In this document: piece by piece, positions 1 through 6,626 of the stretch
How positions within the stretch are numbered: the stretch's first letter is position 1
Layout of the letters: the number at the start of each line of letters is the position of its first letter
Assembly (NCBI GenBank): GCA_900542805.1
Contig: UQOW01000025.1
Span: forward strand, 1-15,406
DNA length: 15,406 nt
Direction of reading: 5' to 3'
DNA from: an uncultured Sutterella sp.
Lineage (GTDB): Bacteria > Pseudomonadota > Gammaproteobacteria > Burkholderiales > Burkholderiaceae_F
Translations under genes and position numbers: made by a program
Notes under the pieces: generated by a model
Told to the model about the DNA's origin: nothing
Database searches by the model: none
What the model saw: the letters and a program-made list of their open reading frames with translations, nothing else

Positions 1-46
1 TTGCGCGGCTTATATCCCCACCCTGAACGACGGGGCTTTACGCCGC
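1..46 (-). mobile_element. Degenerate IS200/IS605-type right-end hairpin
   Basis: Read on the minus strand, this stretch has the layout seen at the 3' end of many IS200/IS605-family orfB (tnpB) elements: a C-rich arm, a short TTCA loop and a G-rich arm, followed by an AT-rich step. On the plus strand the arms are cccc (16-19) and gggg (32-35) around tgaa, with mismatches between them. An outer pair gcggc/gccgc (5-9 and 42-46) closes the structure. The resemblance to right ends is from memory of the family. The imperfect inner stem suggests an inactive remnant, and the element boundary may lie before base 1. Confidence 0.45.
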
Positions 47-300
47 TGTCGGTAACGATGTAAATCCCGGGACCTGCGGCCCTGTTTTCCGTTCCCTGTG
101 CCGTGCATCTCGGAAGGGCGTATTTTTTCAGGCCCCGACAGCCGTCGGTATCGGCTCGTATTTCTTAGCCCTCGCAACTTCCTGCGGCTTACCGTTGTCA
201 TTGCCCCCTCAGCGACGCTTCACATGCTCGTGCAAGCGCTCGGTGCCGTGATTCCTGTTTCCTCGGATACCGCAACCGGGTCAGTTTCCTTGTCCCCCTT
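10..300 (-). pseudogene. Eroded 3' tail of an IS200/IS605 OrfB/TnpB-like gene
   Basis: A minus-strand frame of 63 codons (201 down to 10) ends in KAPSFRVGI and runs through the right-end hairpin, as the tails of many annotated OrfB proteins do. The same frame continues upstream, past a stop codon near position 220, to about 375. A second minus frame also shows peptide-like stretches broken by stops, as expected for a decaying coding tail. No zinc-ribbon cysteines (CxxC) or catalytic acidic residues of TnpB can be seen, so at most the last part of the gene is present. The call depends on the adjacent hairpin and general likeness. It could instead be unrelated non-coding DNA, and the upstream limit is arbitrary. 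Confidence 0.3.
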
Positions 301-442
301 TATTCGGGGGTTCCTTAAAAAGGGAAATGACGTTTTGTTTTTTGCCCTCGCTCTCTTCGTGCCCCTTCTTGCTTAACAATCGAAAAACCTTTTTGTTTCA
401 AACAGTGTTACGATACCGAGCCCTTAGGTTTCGATTTCCCCT

Positions 443-1078
443 ATGAACGAACTTTTCCTTTTCTTTTTGCTCATTGTCGTCACGGTCCTGACACCGGGAC
501 CGGGGGTTTTGTACACGATTTCCTGCGGGTTTCGGTACGGCAAGCGCCATCTCCTGCTCTCGCCTGCAGCCATTTCGCTCGGGGTTTTCATTACCAATGT
601 GTTAACGGCTGCCGGGCTCGGAGTCATCGTAGCCGCCTCGCCGCGCCTTTATTTTGCGATTCAAATCGTCGGGGCTCTGGTGTTGATTTATTTGGGATAT
701 CGAAACTGGGCGGCTAAAGTCGTCGATTTGTCCGATGCGCATCAACCGGAGCACGCAGGTCATGACGAGGACGTAAAGGGTGCCTTTATGTTCGGTGTTT
801 TACTGAGCATCGCAAATCCGGTGTTGATTGTGAGTTTGGTCGCTCTTTTCCCGCAATTTATTCATCCCGATGAAAACTACGTGCACAAGGCGGCTCTTTT
901 GATTGCCATTTACACGGCAGTGTGTTTTGCCGGTCACACACTTTATAGTTCGCTCACGGTTCTGGCAAGCCAGTACCTAAAGGGCGAGCGCGTCTCGCGG
1001 ATTCTCAATCGAGGAAGCGCCCTGCTTTTCTGGCTCATAAGTCTCGGAATTCTCGGGCGGACTGTCGATGCCCTGTAA
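443..1078 (+). CDS. LysE/RhtB-family amino-acid exporter
   Basis: This 211-residue inner-membrane protein belongs to the LysE superfamily, which exports amino acids or related small metabolites using the proton gradient. The N-terminus runs directly into the family signature TPGPGVLYTISCGFRYGK (residues 17-34). Hydrophobic segments lie at about 3-17, 38-65, 68-87, 112-135, 148-170 and 190-205, giving the usual six-helix pattern and usual length. Residues 96-110, in the central loop between helices 3 and 4, hold three histidines and several acidic residues (around AHQPEHAGHDED). The ATG was chosen because it starts just before the first helix; its ribosome binding site is weak. It stands alone and is convergent with the phosphatase gene. 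The substrate cannot be told from sequence. Confidence 0.85.
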   Translation: MNELFLFFLLIVVTVLTPGPGVLYTISCGFRYGKRHLLLSPAAISLGVFITNVLTAAGLGVIVAASPRLYFAIQIVGALVLIYLGYRNWAAKVVDLSDAHQPEHAGHDEDVKGAFMFGVLLSIANPVLIVSLVALFPQFIHPDENYVHKAALLIAIYTAVCFAGHTLYSSLTVLASQYLKGERVSRILNRGSALLFWLISLGILGRTVDAL

Positions 1079-1116
1079 GTCGGGAGCGATTCATACCTTC
1101 TTCTCTCGCCCCCGAC
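1079..1116. terminator. Possible hairpin between convergent genes
   Basis: The arms gtcgggagcga (1079-1089) and tcgcccccgac (1106-1116) pair with one mismatch position, in the 53-bp gap between the exporter stop codon and the convergent phosphatase stop codon. The place is right for a shared terminator. Neither side has a clear run of T, so the mechanism is uncertain. Confidence 0.35.
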
Positions 1117-1131
1117 ACAAACTTTACTGCC

Positions 1132-1908
1132 CTACTTCTTGTTGTGGAACGTGACCTTACCGGCCTTCTTTAGCGCGGCAAATTCGGCCTTTACTTCGTT
1201 TAAGTCCTTCATAAACCAGGGATTTGCATGTAAGACGGCCACATTGGCTGCGCCGATCAGACGGGCATTTTCCACATCCGATGCCCAGTGGTACCCGCAG
1301 ATTACACGCGAGCGCCCCATATCCAGACCGCGTTCCAAAATCGCGTCCTTGTTGTCCGGATTAATCTCCGCCAAAATCAGTGCAACGGCCCAGCCGCGAG
1401 CCGAATGTCCCGAGGGATACCCGCCATCTTTAGAAAGTCTTGCCTCATCGTCCTTGTAGCACGTGGGCTGCCCGTAATAAACGAACGGACGAATCCGGTT
1501 ATACTTTTTCTTGGCGCCGCGCGGAGCCAAGGAACCGGTTTCGCTGCGTAGGTGCTTGATGAATTTATACAGTTTCGGCGTGTCTTTTTCCGTGATTTTC
1601 ACACCGAAGGCATCCTGAAAAGCGAGGTGAACCTTTGAGCCTGCGGCATCGAGAATCGCCTGGCGTCCGCGCTCGGCCGTACGCATCTTAAGACCCTCTT
1701 CATAGGCGATGCGGTCGGAATCGTTAACCGGGTCACCGGCTTTCACGGGCAACGGAGGCGGCGGAATGAGCGCCACACTGTCGACCGTTTCATCCAAGGT
1801 CGAATAGTATTTTTTCGGATCCGTGAGGGCGTCACTCCCGGTAATCGGAGCGGCAAGAACCGTTCCGGCAAAGCAAAGCGCTGCAGCGACGAGGGTCAAT
1901 TTTTTCAT
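1132..1908 (-). CDS. Exported class A non-specific acid phosphatase (PhoN-like, PAP2 superfamily)
   Basis: This 258-residue periplasmic phosphomonoesterase would release inorganic phosphate from varied organic phosphates. The full bacterial acid phosphatase signature is visible in order: K-x6-RP (KKKYNRIRP), PSGH (in GGYPSGHSARG) and SR-x5-H-x3-D (SRVICGYHWASD). The second conserved histidine is the phosphate acceptor in this family. The pre-domain run of prolines (LIPPPPLP) and the YEEGLKMRTAERG segment also match PhoN-type enzymes. The start at 1908 is preferred over an in-frame ATG 30 bases upstream because it follows a GGAG site (ctcc at 1915-1918 on the plus strand) and opens a good signal peptide, MKKLTLVAAALCFAGTVLA, with cleavage likely after residue 19. 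Transcribed alone; no Pho box was recognised. Confidence 0.92.
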   Translation of the reverse strand: MKKLTLVAAALCFAGTVLAAPITGSDALTDPKKYYSTLDETVDSVALIPPPPLPVKAGDPVNDSDRIAYEEGLKMRTAERGRQAILDAAGSKVHLAFQDAFGVKITEKDTPKLYKFIKHLRSETGSLAPRGAKKKYNRIRPFVYYGQPTCYKDDEARLSKDGGYPSGHSARGWAVALILAEINPDNKDAILERGLDMGRSRVICGYHWASDVENARLIGAANVAVLHANPWFMKDLNEVKAEFAALKKAGKVTFHNKK

Positions 1909-2426
1909 ACATATCTCCAAAAAATTTATACAGTACAAAAACGTTTTTATCGGGAAAAAATCTATCGGATGCGCGGCAAGTACGCGATAGATCGTGTGTT
2001 CGCCGCACTTTTTTATTCTACGATGGGAGAAAGGAGATTATGCGCAAACGCAACAAATCTTAAGGGAAAACCCTAGAGGCGCATTGAAATGGTTCTCGAC
2101 AAACTTCCTCTCTTTCCTTTTAATCGATTTCTTTGCGTCGACGTCATGCGTATCTGTTGCACAAATGATTCTTTTTCGGAGGGGAAGTTCAAAGCTTCTT
2201 GTTCGACCTTAATTGACAGCGTTCTCAACTGTCTTGCTGACGGTCATGACGGACAAGGCGGACACTTGCGTTCTATGCTAAGCGTTACGACCCAAAGCAT
2301 TTCCTTTGAAAAAAAACGAACGGCGCAAACCGGCTGTCAGATTTCACCTAAGTTGCAAAGGGTTTTCTCAAAACTATTCCGTTGTACGAAGGAAAAGCCC
2401 GGGAAAAGACCTCTTGAGAAAACGCC
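1909..2426. other. Gene-free gap between phosphatase and yceD
   Basis: About 520 bp with no protein or RNA gene I can support. Open frames on the plus strand (for example 1994-2212 and 2089-2430) show no domain, no good ribosome binding site and a composition like random translation. rpmF (ribosomal protein L32), which usually follows yceD in Proteobacteria, was looked for on the minus strand and is not here. The gap holds the upstream region of the phosphatase gene, an isolated TTGACA (2213-2218) without a matching -10 box, and a long inverted repeat just below yceD. Confidence 0.6.
2362..2423 (-). repeat. 10-bp perfect inverted repeat just downstream of yceD
   Basis: gttttctcaa (2362-2371) and ttgagaaaac (2414-2423) are perfect reverse complements separated by 42 bases. 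The spacer contains ggaaaag twice around a cccggg centre. The structure begins three bases after the yceD stop codon. It could fold in the 3' untranslated part of the yceD mRNA, but no T-run follows it, so it is not a standard intrinsic terminator. It could also be a scar of a lost insertion. Confidence 0.5.
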
Positions 2427-2951
2427 TTAAAAATTACCTCGGCCCTTTGTTCGAATCAAATCGGAAAGACCGGAAAAGGGTTTGTTTTTCACCGAATTCA
2501 GAGCATTTTCTTCCCGTGTCTCTTTTTGAGGTTGGACCTGACAGACTTCGTGTCGAGGGAAGGCCGGAAGGCTCAATAAAAGCTCTTCTTCCACCAGATG
2601 CGCCAGATCAAAATGCGTCGACCCGACAATGACGTCAAACTCGCCGTCCTCGTCAATCGGAAGGCTATCGGCCTCATCTTCCGTTTGCGTCAAAAGAAAA
2701 GGAACGGTTTTTTCAATCCGGATGCGGCACGGTTCGGCGCAATACACGCACGATGTCGTGAGCATCGCATCGACGGTCAGTTCCACGGCCGTAAGTCCTC
2801 GTTTCCCTTCTCGGGGCGTGAGGACAAATCCCACATCCGCCGATTTGGCTTCGCCTGTGAGCGTCTCGGTCAGGCGCGGCATCTCCGATAACGAAAGCGA
2901 GCCGGAAAGTGTCTTTTTCGAACGGGCGAAGTCGAAAACATTAAGAATCAT
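2427..2951 (-). CDS. yceD: YceD/DUF177 family protein (large ribosomal RNA accumulation factor)
   Basis: This 174-residue cytoplasmic protein matches the YceD/DUF177 family, about 173 residues in E. coli. Family members have been linked to 23S rRNA accumulation and are normally encoded just before rpmF. Visible hallmarks are the CVYCAEP cysteine pair (C68, C71), the acidic stretch around residues 93-106, and the late block FDLAHLVEEELLLSLPAFPRHEVC followed by a short NKPF-type tail. The start at 2951 follows an AGAGG ribosome binding site. The gene is divergent from maf with only 34 bp between start codons. The oddity is the neighbour: no rpmF lies downstream. Length and ends look intact. Confidence 0.88.
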   Translation of the reverse strand: MILNVFDFARSKKTLSGSLSLSEMPRLTETLTGEAKSADVGFVLTPREGKRGLTAVELTVDAMLTTSCVYCAEPCRIRIEKTVPFLLTQTEDEADSLPIDEDGEFDVIVGSTHFDLAHLVEEELLLSLPAFPRHEVCQVQPQKETREENALNSVKNKPFSGLSDLIRTKGRGNF

Positions 2952-2985
2952 GGAAACCTCTTAAAACCTTTACAATGAGCCCATT

Positions 2986-3579
2986 ATGTCAAATCCACCG
3001 CTTATTTTGGCAAGTTCCTCCGTGTACCGAAAGGAACTGCTCGCTCGCCTCGGTCTTCCTTTTGAAACGTTTTCGCCCGAAATCGACGAAACGCCGCATC
3101 TCGGGGAGTCGCCCTACGCCCTTTCGGTGCGCTTGGCGCGAGAAAAAGCCCTTGCGGTTCGCGCCGTGAGACCCGGGGCTGTCATCATTGCCTCCGACCA
3201 GGTCTGTGAACTGAACGGCAAACCCATCGGGAAACCCGGCACCTTTGCTCGGGCCCGTGAACAACTTCGTGCCATGGCCGGCCGAAAGGCCGTCTTCCAC
3301 ACAGCTCTTTGTGTGCTTGATGTTGCCGGCCACGCACATGAATGCGTGAGCGATACCGTCATTACGATGCGACAACTCACCGATAGGGCCATTGACGACT
3401 ACCTCACACGAGAAAAACCGTTTGCGTGTGCCGGGAGTGCCAAAATCGAGCGCCTCGGGATTGCCCTTATGGAATCGGTTGAAAGCGACGATCCGACCTC
3501 GCTTATCGGGCTGCCGCTTATGCACCTTACAACTTTTCTCATTGCGTCCGGGGTACCGCCCGTTCGGGGCCTCGTATGA
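2986..3579 (+). CDS. yceF: Maf/YceF family nucleotide pyrophosphatase
   Basis: This 197-residue house-cleaning enzyme of the Maf/HAM1 superfamily hydrolyses modified nucleoside triphosphates to monophosphates; the E. coli YceF subgroup prefers 7-methyl-GTP. N-terminal ASSSVYRKELL (residues 9-19) is the family signature with its conserved Ser and Arg. DET (34-36) and IASDQVCEL (68-76) supply acidic residues, with D71 the likely catalytic base. KIERLGIALMESVESDDP and SLIGLPL, near residues 153-177, match the YceF subgroup rather than YhdE. The start was taken where the signature begins close to the N-terminus; no strong ribosome binding site is visible. The stop codon overlaps the start of the next gene (ATGA, 3576-3579), so the two are probably translationally coupled. 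Confidence 0.92.
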   Translation: MSNPPLILASSSVYRKELLARLGLPFETFSPEIDETPHLGESPYALSVRLAREKALAVRAVRPGAVIIASDQVCELNGKPIGKPGTFARAREQLRAMAGRKAVFHTALCVLDVAGHAHECVSDTVITMRQLTDRAIDDYLTREKPFACAGSAKIERLGIALMESVESDDPTSLIGLPLMHLTTFLIASGVPPVRGLV

Positions 3580-4304
3580 CAGGGACTCTTTATTTACTCC
3601 CCAATCGGATTGCCGAAACAGCGGTAAGCGACGTTCTCCCTGAAAAAACCGTGCGCATTGCACGACAAACCGAGTACTTTTTGGCGGAAAACGCCAAATC
3701 GGCACGCGCTTTCTTAAAAGCTTTGGGGCACCCGAAACCCCTCGCGGACCTGACTGTTCATGCAATCGGTCACAAGCCCGATTCGCGTTATTTTCAGGCA
3801 TGGTTAAACCCTGTCCTTCAAGGCAAAGACGCCTGTATTGTCAGCGAATCGGGGTGCCCGGGTATTGCGGATCCGGGAGCCGCCCTGGTGGCCCTGGCCC
3901 ACTCGCTCGGGATTAACGTCGTCCCGCTTGTCGGTCCATGTTCGATCCTCTTAACACTGATGGGAAGCGGACTGACGGGACAGCGATTTCGCTTTTGGGG
4001 TTACCTGCCGATTGAAAGTGATTCACGCGACAAAGCGATTCGGCACCTTGAGAACGAAAGCCGCGCCGGAGAAACAGAGCTTTTTATCGAAACGCCCTAT
4101 CGCAATAATACGATGCTCGAAGCGCTTGTAAGGACCCTAAGTCCCGGGACGCTTCTTACGGTCGGAACCGACATCACGGGCCCAACCGAATCGCTTCGTA
4201 CGATGAAGGCCGCACGTTGGAAGGATCACCTCGGGACACTTGCGAAAGTGCCGACCGTCTTTGCACTGATGGCCCTGTCTCGAGGGAAAGTCATACTAAC
4301 GTAA
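3576..4304 (+). CDS. SAM-dependent methyltransferase, RsmI/tetrapyrrole-methylase fold
   Basis: This 242-residue protein is a relative of RsmI (16S rRNA C1402 2'-O-methyltransferase) in the TP_methylase superfamily. Supporting blocks are the N-terminal LYLLPNRIAE, RQTEYFLAENAKSARAFLK (31-49), the SAM-pocket segment SESGCPGIADPG (about 90-101), VVPLVGPCSILLTLMGSGL (115-133) with the following GYLP, and LFIETPYRN. Typical RsmI is longer, about 280 residues, and starts with a GTLY(I/V)V(A/P)TPIGN motif that is altered here. It therefore fits the shorter paralogue often encoded beside maf in Burkholderiales, whose substrate I do not know. Its ATG overlaps the maf stop codon. It ends only five bases from the convergent phosphatase gene, with no terminator between them. 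Confidence 0.85.
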   Translation: MTGTLYLLPNRIAETAVSDVLPEKTVRIARQTEYFLAENAKSARAFLKALGHPKPLADLTVHAIGHKPDSRYFQAWLNPVLQGKDACIVSESGCPGIADPGAALVALAHSLGINVVPLVGPCSILLTLMGSGLTGQRFRFWGYLPIESDSRDKAIRHLENESRAGETELFIETPYRNNTMLEALVRTLSPGTLLTVGTDITGPTESLRTMKAARWKDHLGTLAKVPTVFALMALSRGKVILT

Positions 4305-4309
4305 TCTGT

Positions 4310-4963
4310 CTACTCAAACAAAAGTGCTTTTAGTTGGGGGACCGAGTCGGCAAGCCCGGCATGCGGCAGTGCCGTAAGTTCCTCCTGTGTACAGGCTCCG
4401 TATGTGACGCCGATACCCGAAACCCCGGCGTTGGCCGCCATGCGTAAATCCAGAGTCGAATCTCCGACCATGACCGTACGATTCAAGGCCACACCGAGCT
4501 CTCGGCAAATATCGAGAATCATGCCCGGCTGCGGTTTGGGATTGAGAACATTCCCGGCACGTGTTGCGTCAAATAGGGCCGTAAGGTTCGTCCGCGTCAA
4601 AACGCGCCCGATTCCCCGCTCGCTTTTTCCCGTGGCAAGAGCAATCTTGACGTCTCCGGCGTGCAGTTCACGTAATAGTTCCCGAACTCCGGGAAAAAGC
4701 GTAAGGGTCTTTTCCTTCTCAAGGTAAAAAGTCCGGTACGTTTCTTCAAAAGTGCCCCAGCAACGCTCCGGGCAGTCCGGCATCAAAAAGTGCATGGCAT
4801 CGGCCCGGCCCATCCCGATCGCCCGACGCGTTTTATCGGCGTCGGGAACCGGATATCCGAGGGCTTTTGCGGCGTAAGCGAAGGCTTCGATAATGGCCCC
4901 CGTGGACGGCATGAGAGTTCCGTCCCAGTCAAATACCACTAAATCAAATCGCGGTATCATCAA
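4310..4963 (-). CDS. HAD-superfamily (subfamily IA) phosphatase, Gph-like
   Basis: This 217-residue soluble phosphatase shows all four HAD motifs in order. Motif I is DWDGTL near residue 13, where the first Asp is the nucleophile and the second the acid/base. Motif II is ALATGKS. Motif III is the lysine of NPKPQPGM. Motif IV is GDSTLD, which binds magnesium. The helical cap between motifs I and II is of the C1/IA type. Such genes beside rluC are often called gph (phosphoglycolate phosphatase), but the substrate cannot be read from the sequence, so no symbol is given. The start at 4963 follows an AAGGGA site; a second ATG is the next codon. The first 20 bases lie inside the 3' end of rluC, which suggests coupled translation in an rluC-phosphatase operon. 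Confidence 0.88.
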   Translation of the reverse strand: MMIPRFDLVVFDWDGTLMPSTGAIIEAFAYAAKALGYPVPDADKTRRAIGMGRADAMHFLMPDCPERCWGTFEETYRTFYLEKEKTLTLFPGVRELLRELHAGDVKIALATGKSERGIGRVLTRTNLTALFDATRAGNVLNPKPQPGMILDICRELGVALNRTVMVGDSTLDLRMAANAGVSGIGVTYGACTQEELTALPHAGLADSVPQLKALLFE

Positions 4964-5972
4964 CTTTTCCCTTTGATTTCAAAGCTGTTAGTAAGCACTC
5001 ACATTCTTTGGGCTCCGAGCAACGGATTTCGACAGGACTGCCCGAAACCGGGTGCGTAAACGCAAGGCGGTAAGAATGCAAATAAAGCCTCTTAAAAGGA
5101 ACCCCGAGAGACCCCTTGGCAATGGAGTCATTCATTGCATAGTCGCCGTACTTACTGTCCCCGACAAGCGGGAAACCGACGGATGCCGCATGCACGCGAA
5201 TTTGGTGTGTGCGACCCGTTTTAAGTTCAGCCTCAAGGTACGAAACGGGGCCGAATCGATGTAAAAGCGTAAAAATCGTGTGTGAGAAAAGCCCTTTTTC
5301 TTGATCCACTCGGACGCGTCTTTCGCCAGACGCTAGGGTGTACTTGGCAAGCGGCGCCTTCACGTGCTCGCGTTCGTTGACCCAGTCCCCGACAACGAGG
5401 AGCCGATAGAACTTATGAACGTTTCCCTCGCGGATGGCCTCCTGAAAGCGCACGAGAGCTTTGCGCGTTTTGCATAAAACTAAAGCTCCCGAGGTATCCC
5501 GATCGAGCCGATGGGCGAGTTCGAGCATCGGAGCTTCGGGGCGCGTCGCACGCAGTCGCTCGATGAGGCCGAACGACACGCCCGACCCCCCGTGGCAGGC
5601 AAGACCTGCAGGCTTATCGACAATCAGTAAATCCCGGTCTTCGAAAAGAATCGATAGTTCTCCTTCCTCGAAGGATCGGGCTGCGGCTTTAGCTTCCCTT
5701 TGCGCCATACGCATCGGGGGGATGCGGACACAATCGCCTAAGCTGAGGCGTTGCGAAACAGTCGCGCGTTTTTTATTGACGCGGACTTCACCCCCGCGAA
5801 CGATACGGTAAATGTGGCTTTTGGGAACACCCTTGGCGACTGAAAGGAGAAAATTGTCGAGCCTTTGGCCTTCGTGCGCGGCATCGATTGAGACGAAACG
5901 CACAGCGGAATTTTCCGATCGATTGCAGGCAACACTCGGATTTTTAATGAATTTTGAAGGACTCTCAGGCAT
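4944..5972 (-). CDS. rluC: 23S rRNA pseudouridine synthase RluC
   Basis: This RluA-family pseudouridine synthase, as RluC, would modify U955, U2504 and U2580 (E. coli numbering) of 23S rRNA. An N-terminal S4 RNA-binding domain is clear at residues 34-85 (EGQRLDNFLLSVAKGVPKSH onward, with GEVRVN). The catalytic domain follows, with VDKPAGL at about 108-114, HRLDRDTSG at 154-162 (D157 the catalytic Asp) and GRTHQIRVHA. KGVPKSHIYR favours RluC over RluD. The open frame extends 56 codons further upstream, but that part looks like random translation. The ATG at 5972 gives 342 residues; it has no ribosome binding site, and a GTG about 22 codons later is possible. It overlaps the following phosphatase gene by 20 bases and is divergent from rne. 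Confidence 0.93.
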   Translation of the reverse strand: MPESPSKFIKNPSVACNRSENSAVRFVSIDAAHEGQRLDNFLLSVAKGVPKSHIYRIVRGGEVRVNKKRATVSQRLSLGDCVRIPPMRMAQREAKAAARSFEEGELSILFEDRDLLIVDKPAGLACHGGSGVSFGLIERLRATRPEAPMLELAHRLDRDTSGALVLCKTRKALVRFQEAIREGNVHKFYRLLVVGDWVNEREHVKAPLAKYTLASGERRVRVDQEKGLFSHTIFTLLHRFGPVSYLEAELKTGRTHQIRVHAASVGFPLVGDSKYGDYAMNDSIAKGSLGVPFKRLYLHSYRLAFTHPVSGSPVEIRCSEPKECECLLTALKSKGKVDDTAI

Positions 5973-5981
5973 AGGATTCGC

Positions 5982-5987
5982 TATAAT
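5982..5987 (+). promoter_or_regulatory. TATAAT -10 candidate for rne
   Basis: A perfect TATAAT on the plus strand lies 10 bases from the chosen rluC start codon. The nearest TTGAAG (5954-5959) is 22 bases away, too far for a normal sigma-70 spacer, and there is no extended TGn. On the minus strand the overlapping CATTAT could serve as a -10 for an almost leaderless rluC mRNA. Confidence 0.25.
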
Positions 5988-6258
5988 GACGTCCGCACGC
6001 TTCGGCAGTTCCGATGAACCCCCGATGTTTTGTGTTGGCGTCGGAATTTTACCCGATGCCGTTGCCGTTTTTCGGCAACACGGCGCACGCGTCCGATGAA
6101 ACTGTTTTACGTCGTTAAAACAAGTCCCGAACCGGCGCAAAGATACTGTTTATTAACGCAAAAAAGTGCTTTTGATTCAATGCACGTCCCGATGCCGCGT
6201 CGCGTCAGTAAACGCCCGGTGCACGATGGGAGGAATCGAACCGAGTTCTTTTTTGCGC

Positions 6259-6279
6259 GCCGTGCCCGCCAGGCACGGC
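6259..6279 (+). promoter_or_regulatory. Strong hairpin 1 in the rne leader
   Basis: gccgtgcc (6259-6266) pairs perfectly with ggcacggc (6272-6279) around a five-base loop. No T-run follows on either strand, so it is not an intrinsic terminator. It lies about 350 bases before the rne start codon. Confidence 0.5.
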
Positions 6280-6284
6280 AAATG

Positions 6285-6305
6285 CCGAGACGAAAGGGGT
6301 CTCGG
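6285..6305 (+). promoter_or_regulatory. Strong hairpin 2 in the rne leader
   Basis: ccgagac (6285-6291) pairs perfectly with gtctcgg (6299-6305) around the purine-rich loop gaaaggg. It starts five bases after hairpin 1, so the two could stack in the RNA. The loop sequence is exposed and resembles a ribosome binding site, although no start codon follows at a suitable distance. Confidence 0.5.
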
Positions 6306-6430
6306 GTTGAAGAGATACGTTTTGTGTTGACAGGATTCGGGCTTATTTTTTGGTTGTTGGGCTTTCCGCTTCCCAAACAAGCGGATGGCGTAGCGTTCAC
6401 GCCTGCCGGTACAAAATTGACGGACACGGG

Positions 6431-6448
6431 TCGGAGAGCTCTCTCCGA
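6431..6448 (+). promoter_or_regulatory. Hairpin 3 in the rne leader
   Basis: tcggaga (6431-6437) pairs perfectly with tctccga (6442-6448) around the tetraloop gctc. It lies about 180 bases before the rne GTG start, well inside any leader that begins at either promoter candidate. Confidence 0.45.
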
Positions 6449-6626
6449 AAATCGCCTACTTAGGATTTCCCACACGGTCGACCGACCAAGCCTGCGACGG
6501 TTGCACTTGCGACTGCGTATGCCGCTTTACCGTCCATAAAATCCCTCTCTTCTTCCCGACATCACCGATCGTCCCGCACGTATCAGTTAAGTGTCTACGT
6601 TAATGGCGCTTAAAAGGGAAACGAAA

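Larger units (their letters stand above)
5973..6626 (+). promoter_or_regulatory. Divergent rluC-rne intergenic region and probable long rne leader
   Basis: About 650 bp without a supported gene; the open frames in it (for example 6030-6539 plus, 6107-6475 minus) show no domain or credible start. On the plus strand a perfect TATAAT (5982-5987) lacks a well-spaced -35 box, and a perfect TTGACA (6327-6332) lacks a good -10 box, so the rne promoter is unresolved. Three hairpins sit between about 6259 and 6448. In E. coli a 5' leader of about 360 nt with several hairpins lets RNase E degrade its own mRNA. A similar role here is an inference from position and structure. Confidence 0.45.

Noticed and set aside
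98..376. 92-codon plus-strand open frame with a hydrophobic end
   Set aside because: No ribosome binding site or recognisable domain, and it overlaps the minus-strand IS remnant, which explains the sequence better.
1994..2632. Three overlapping plus-strand frames in the gap below yceD
   Set aside because: No domains, poor starts, random-looking composition; the last runs antisense through yceD.
2989..3801. 270-codon minus-strand frame opposite maf and the methylase
   Set aside because: It is a shadow of two well-supported plus-strand genes and has no family resemblance.
6215..6246. tRNA-like T-arm on the minus strand (GGTTCGATTCCTCCCA)
   Set aside because: The T-stem halves do not pair, no matching 5' acceptor half lies about 70 bases upstream on that strand, and no cloverleaf can be drawn.
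6327..6355. TTGACA as the main rne promoter
   Set aside because: The -35 match is perfect, but no acceptable -10 box lies 15-19 bases downstream.
6030..6539. 169-codon plus-strand frame before rne
   Set aside because: Composition is Arg/Pro-rich as in random translation of GC-rich DNA, no domain is visible, and it covers the hairpin region of the probable rne leader.
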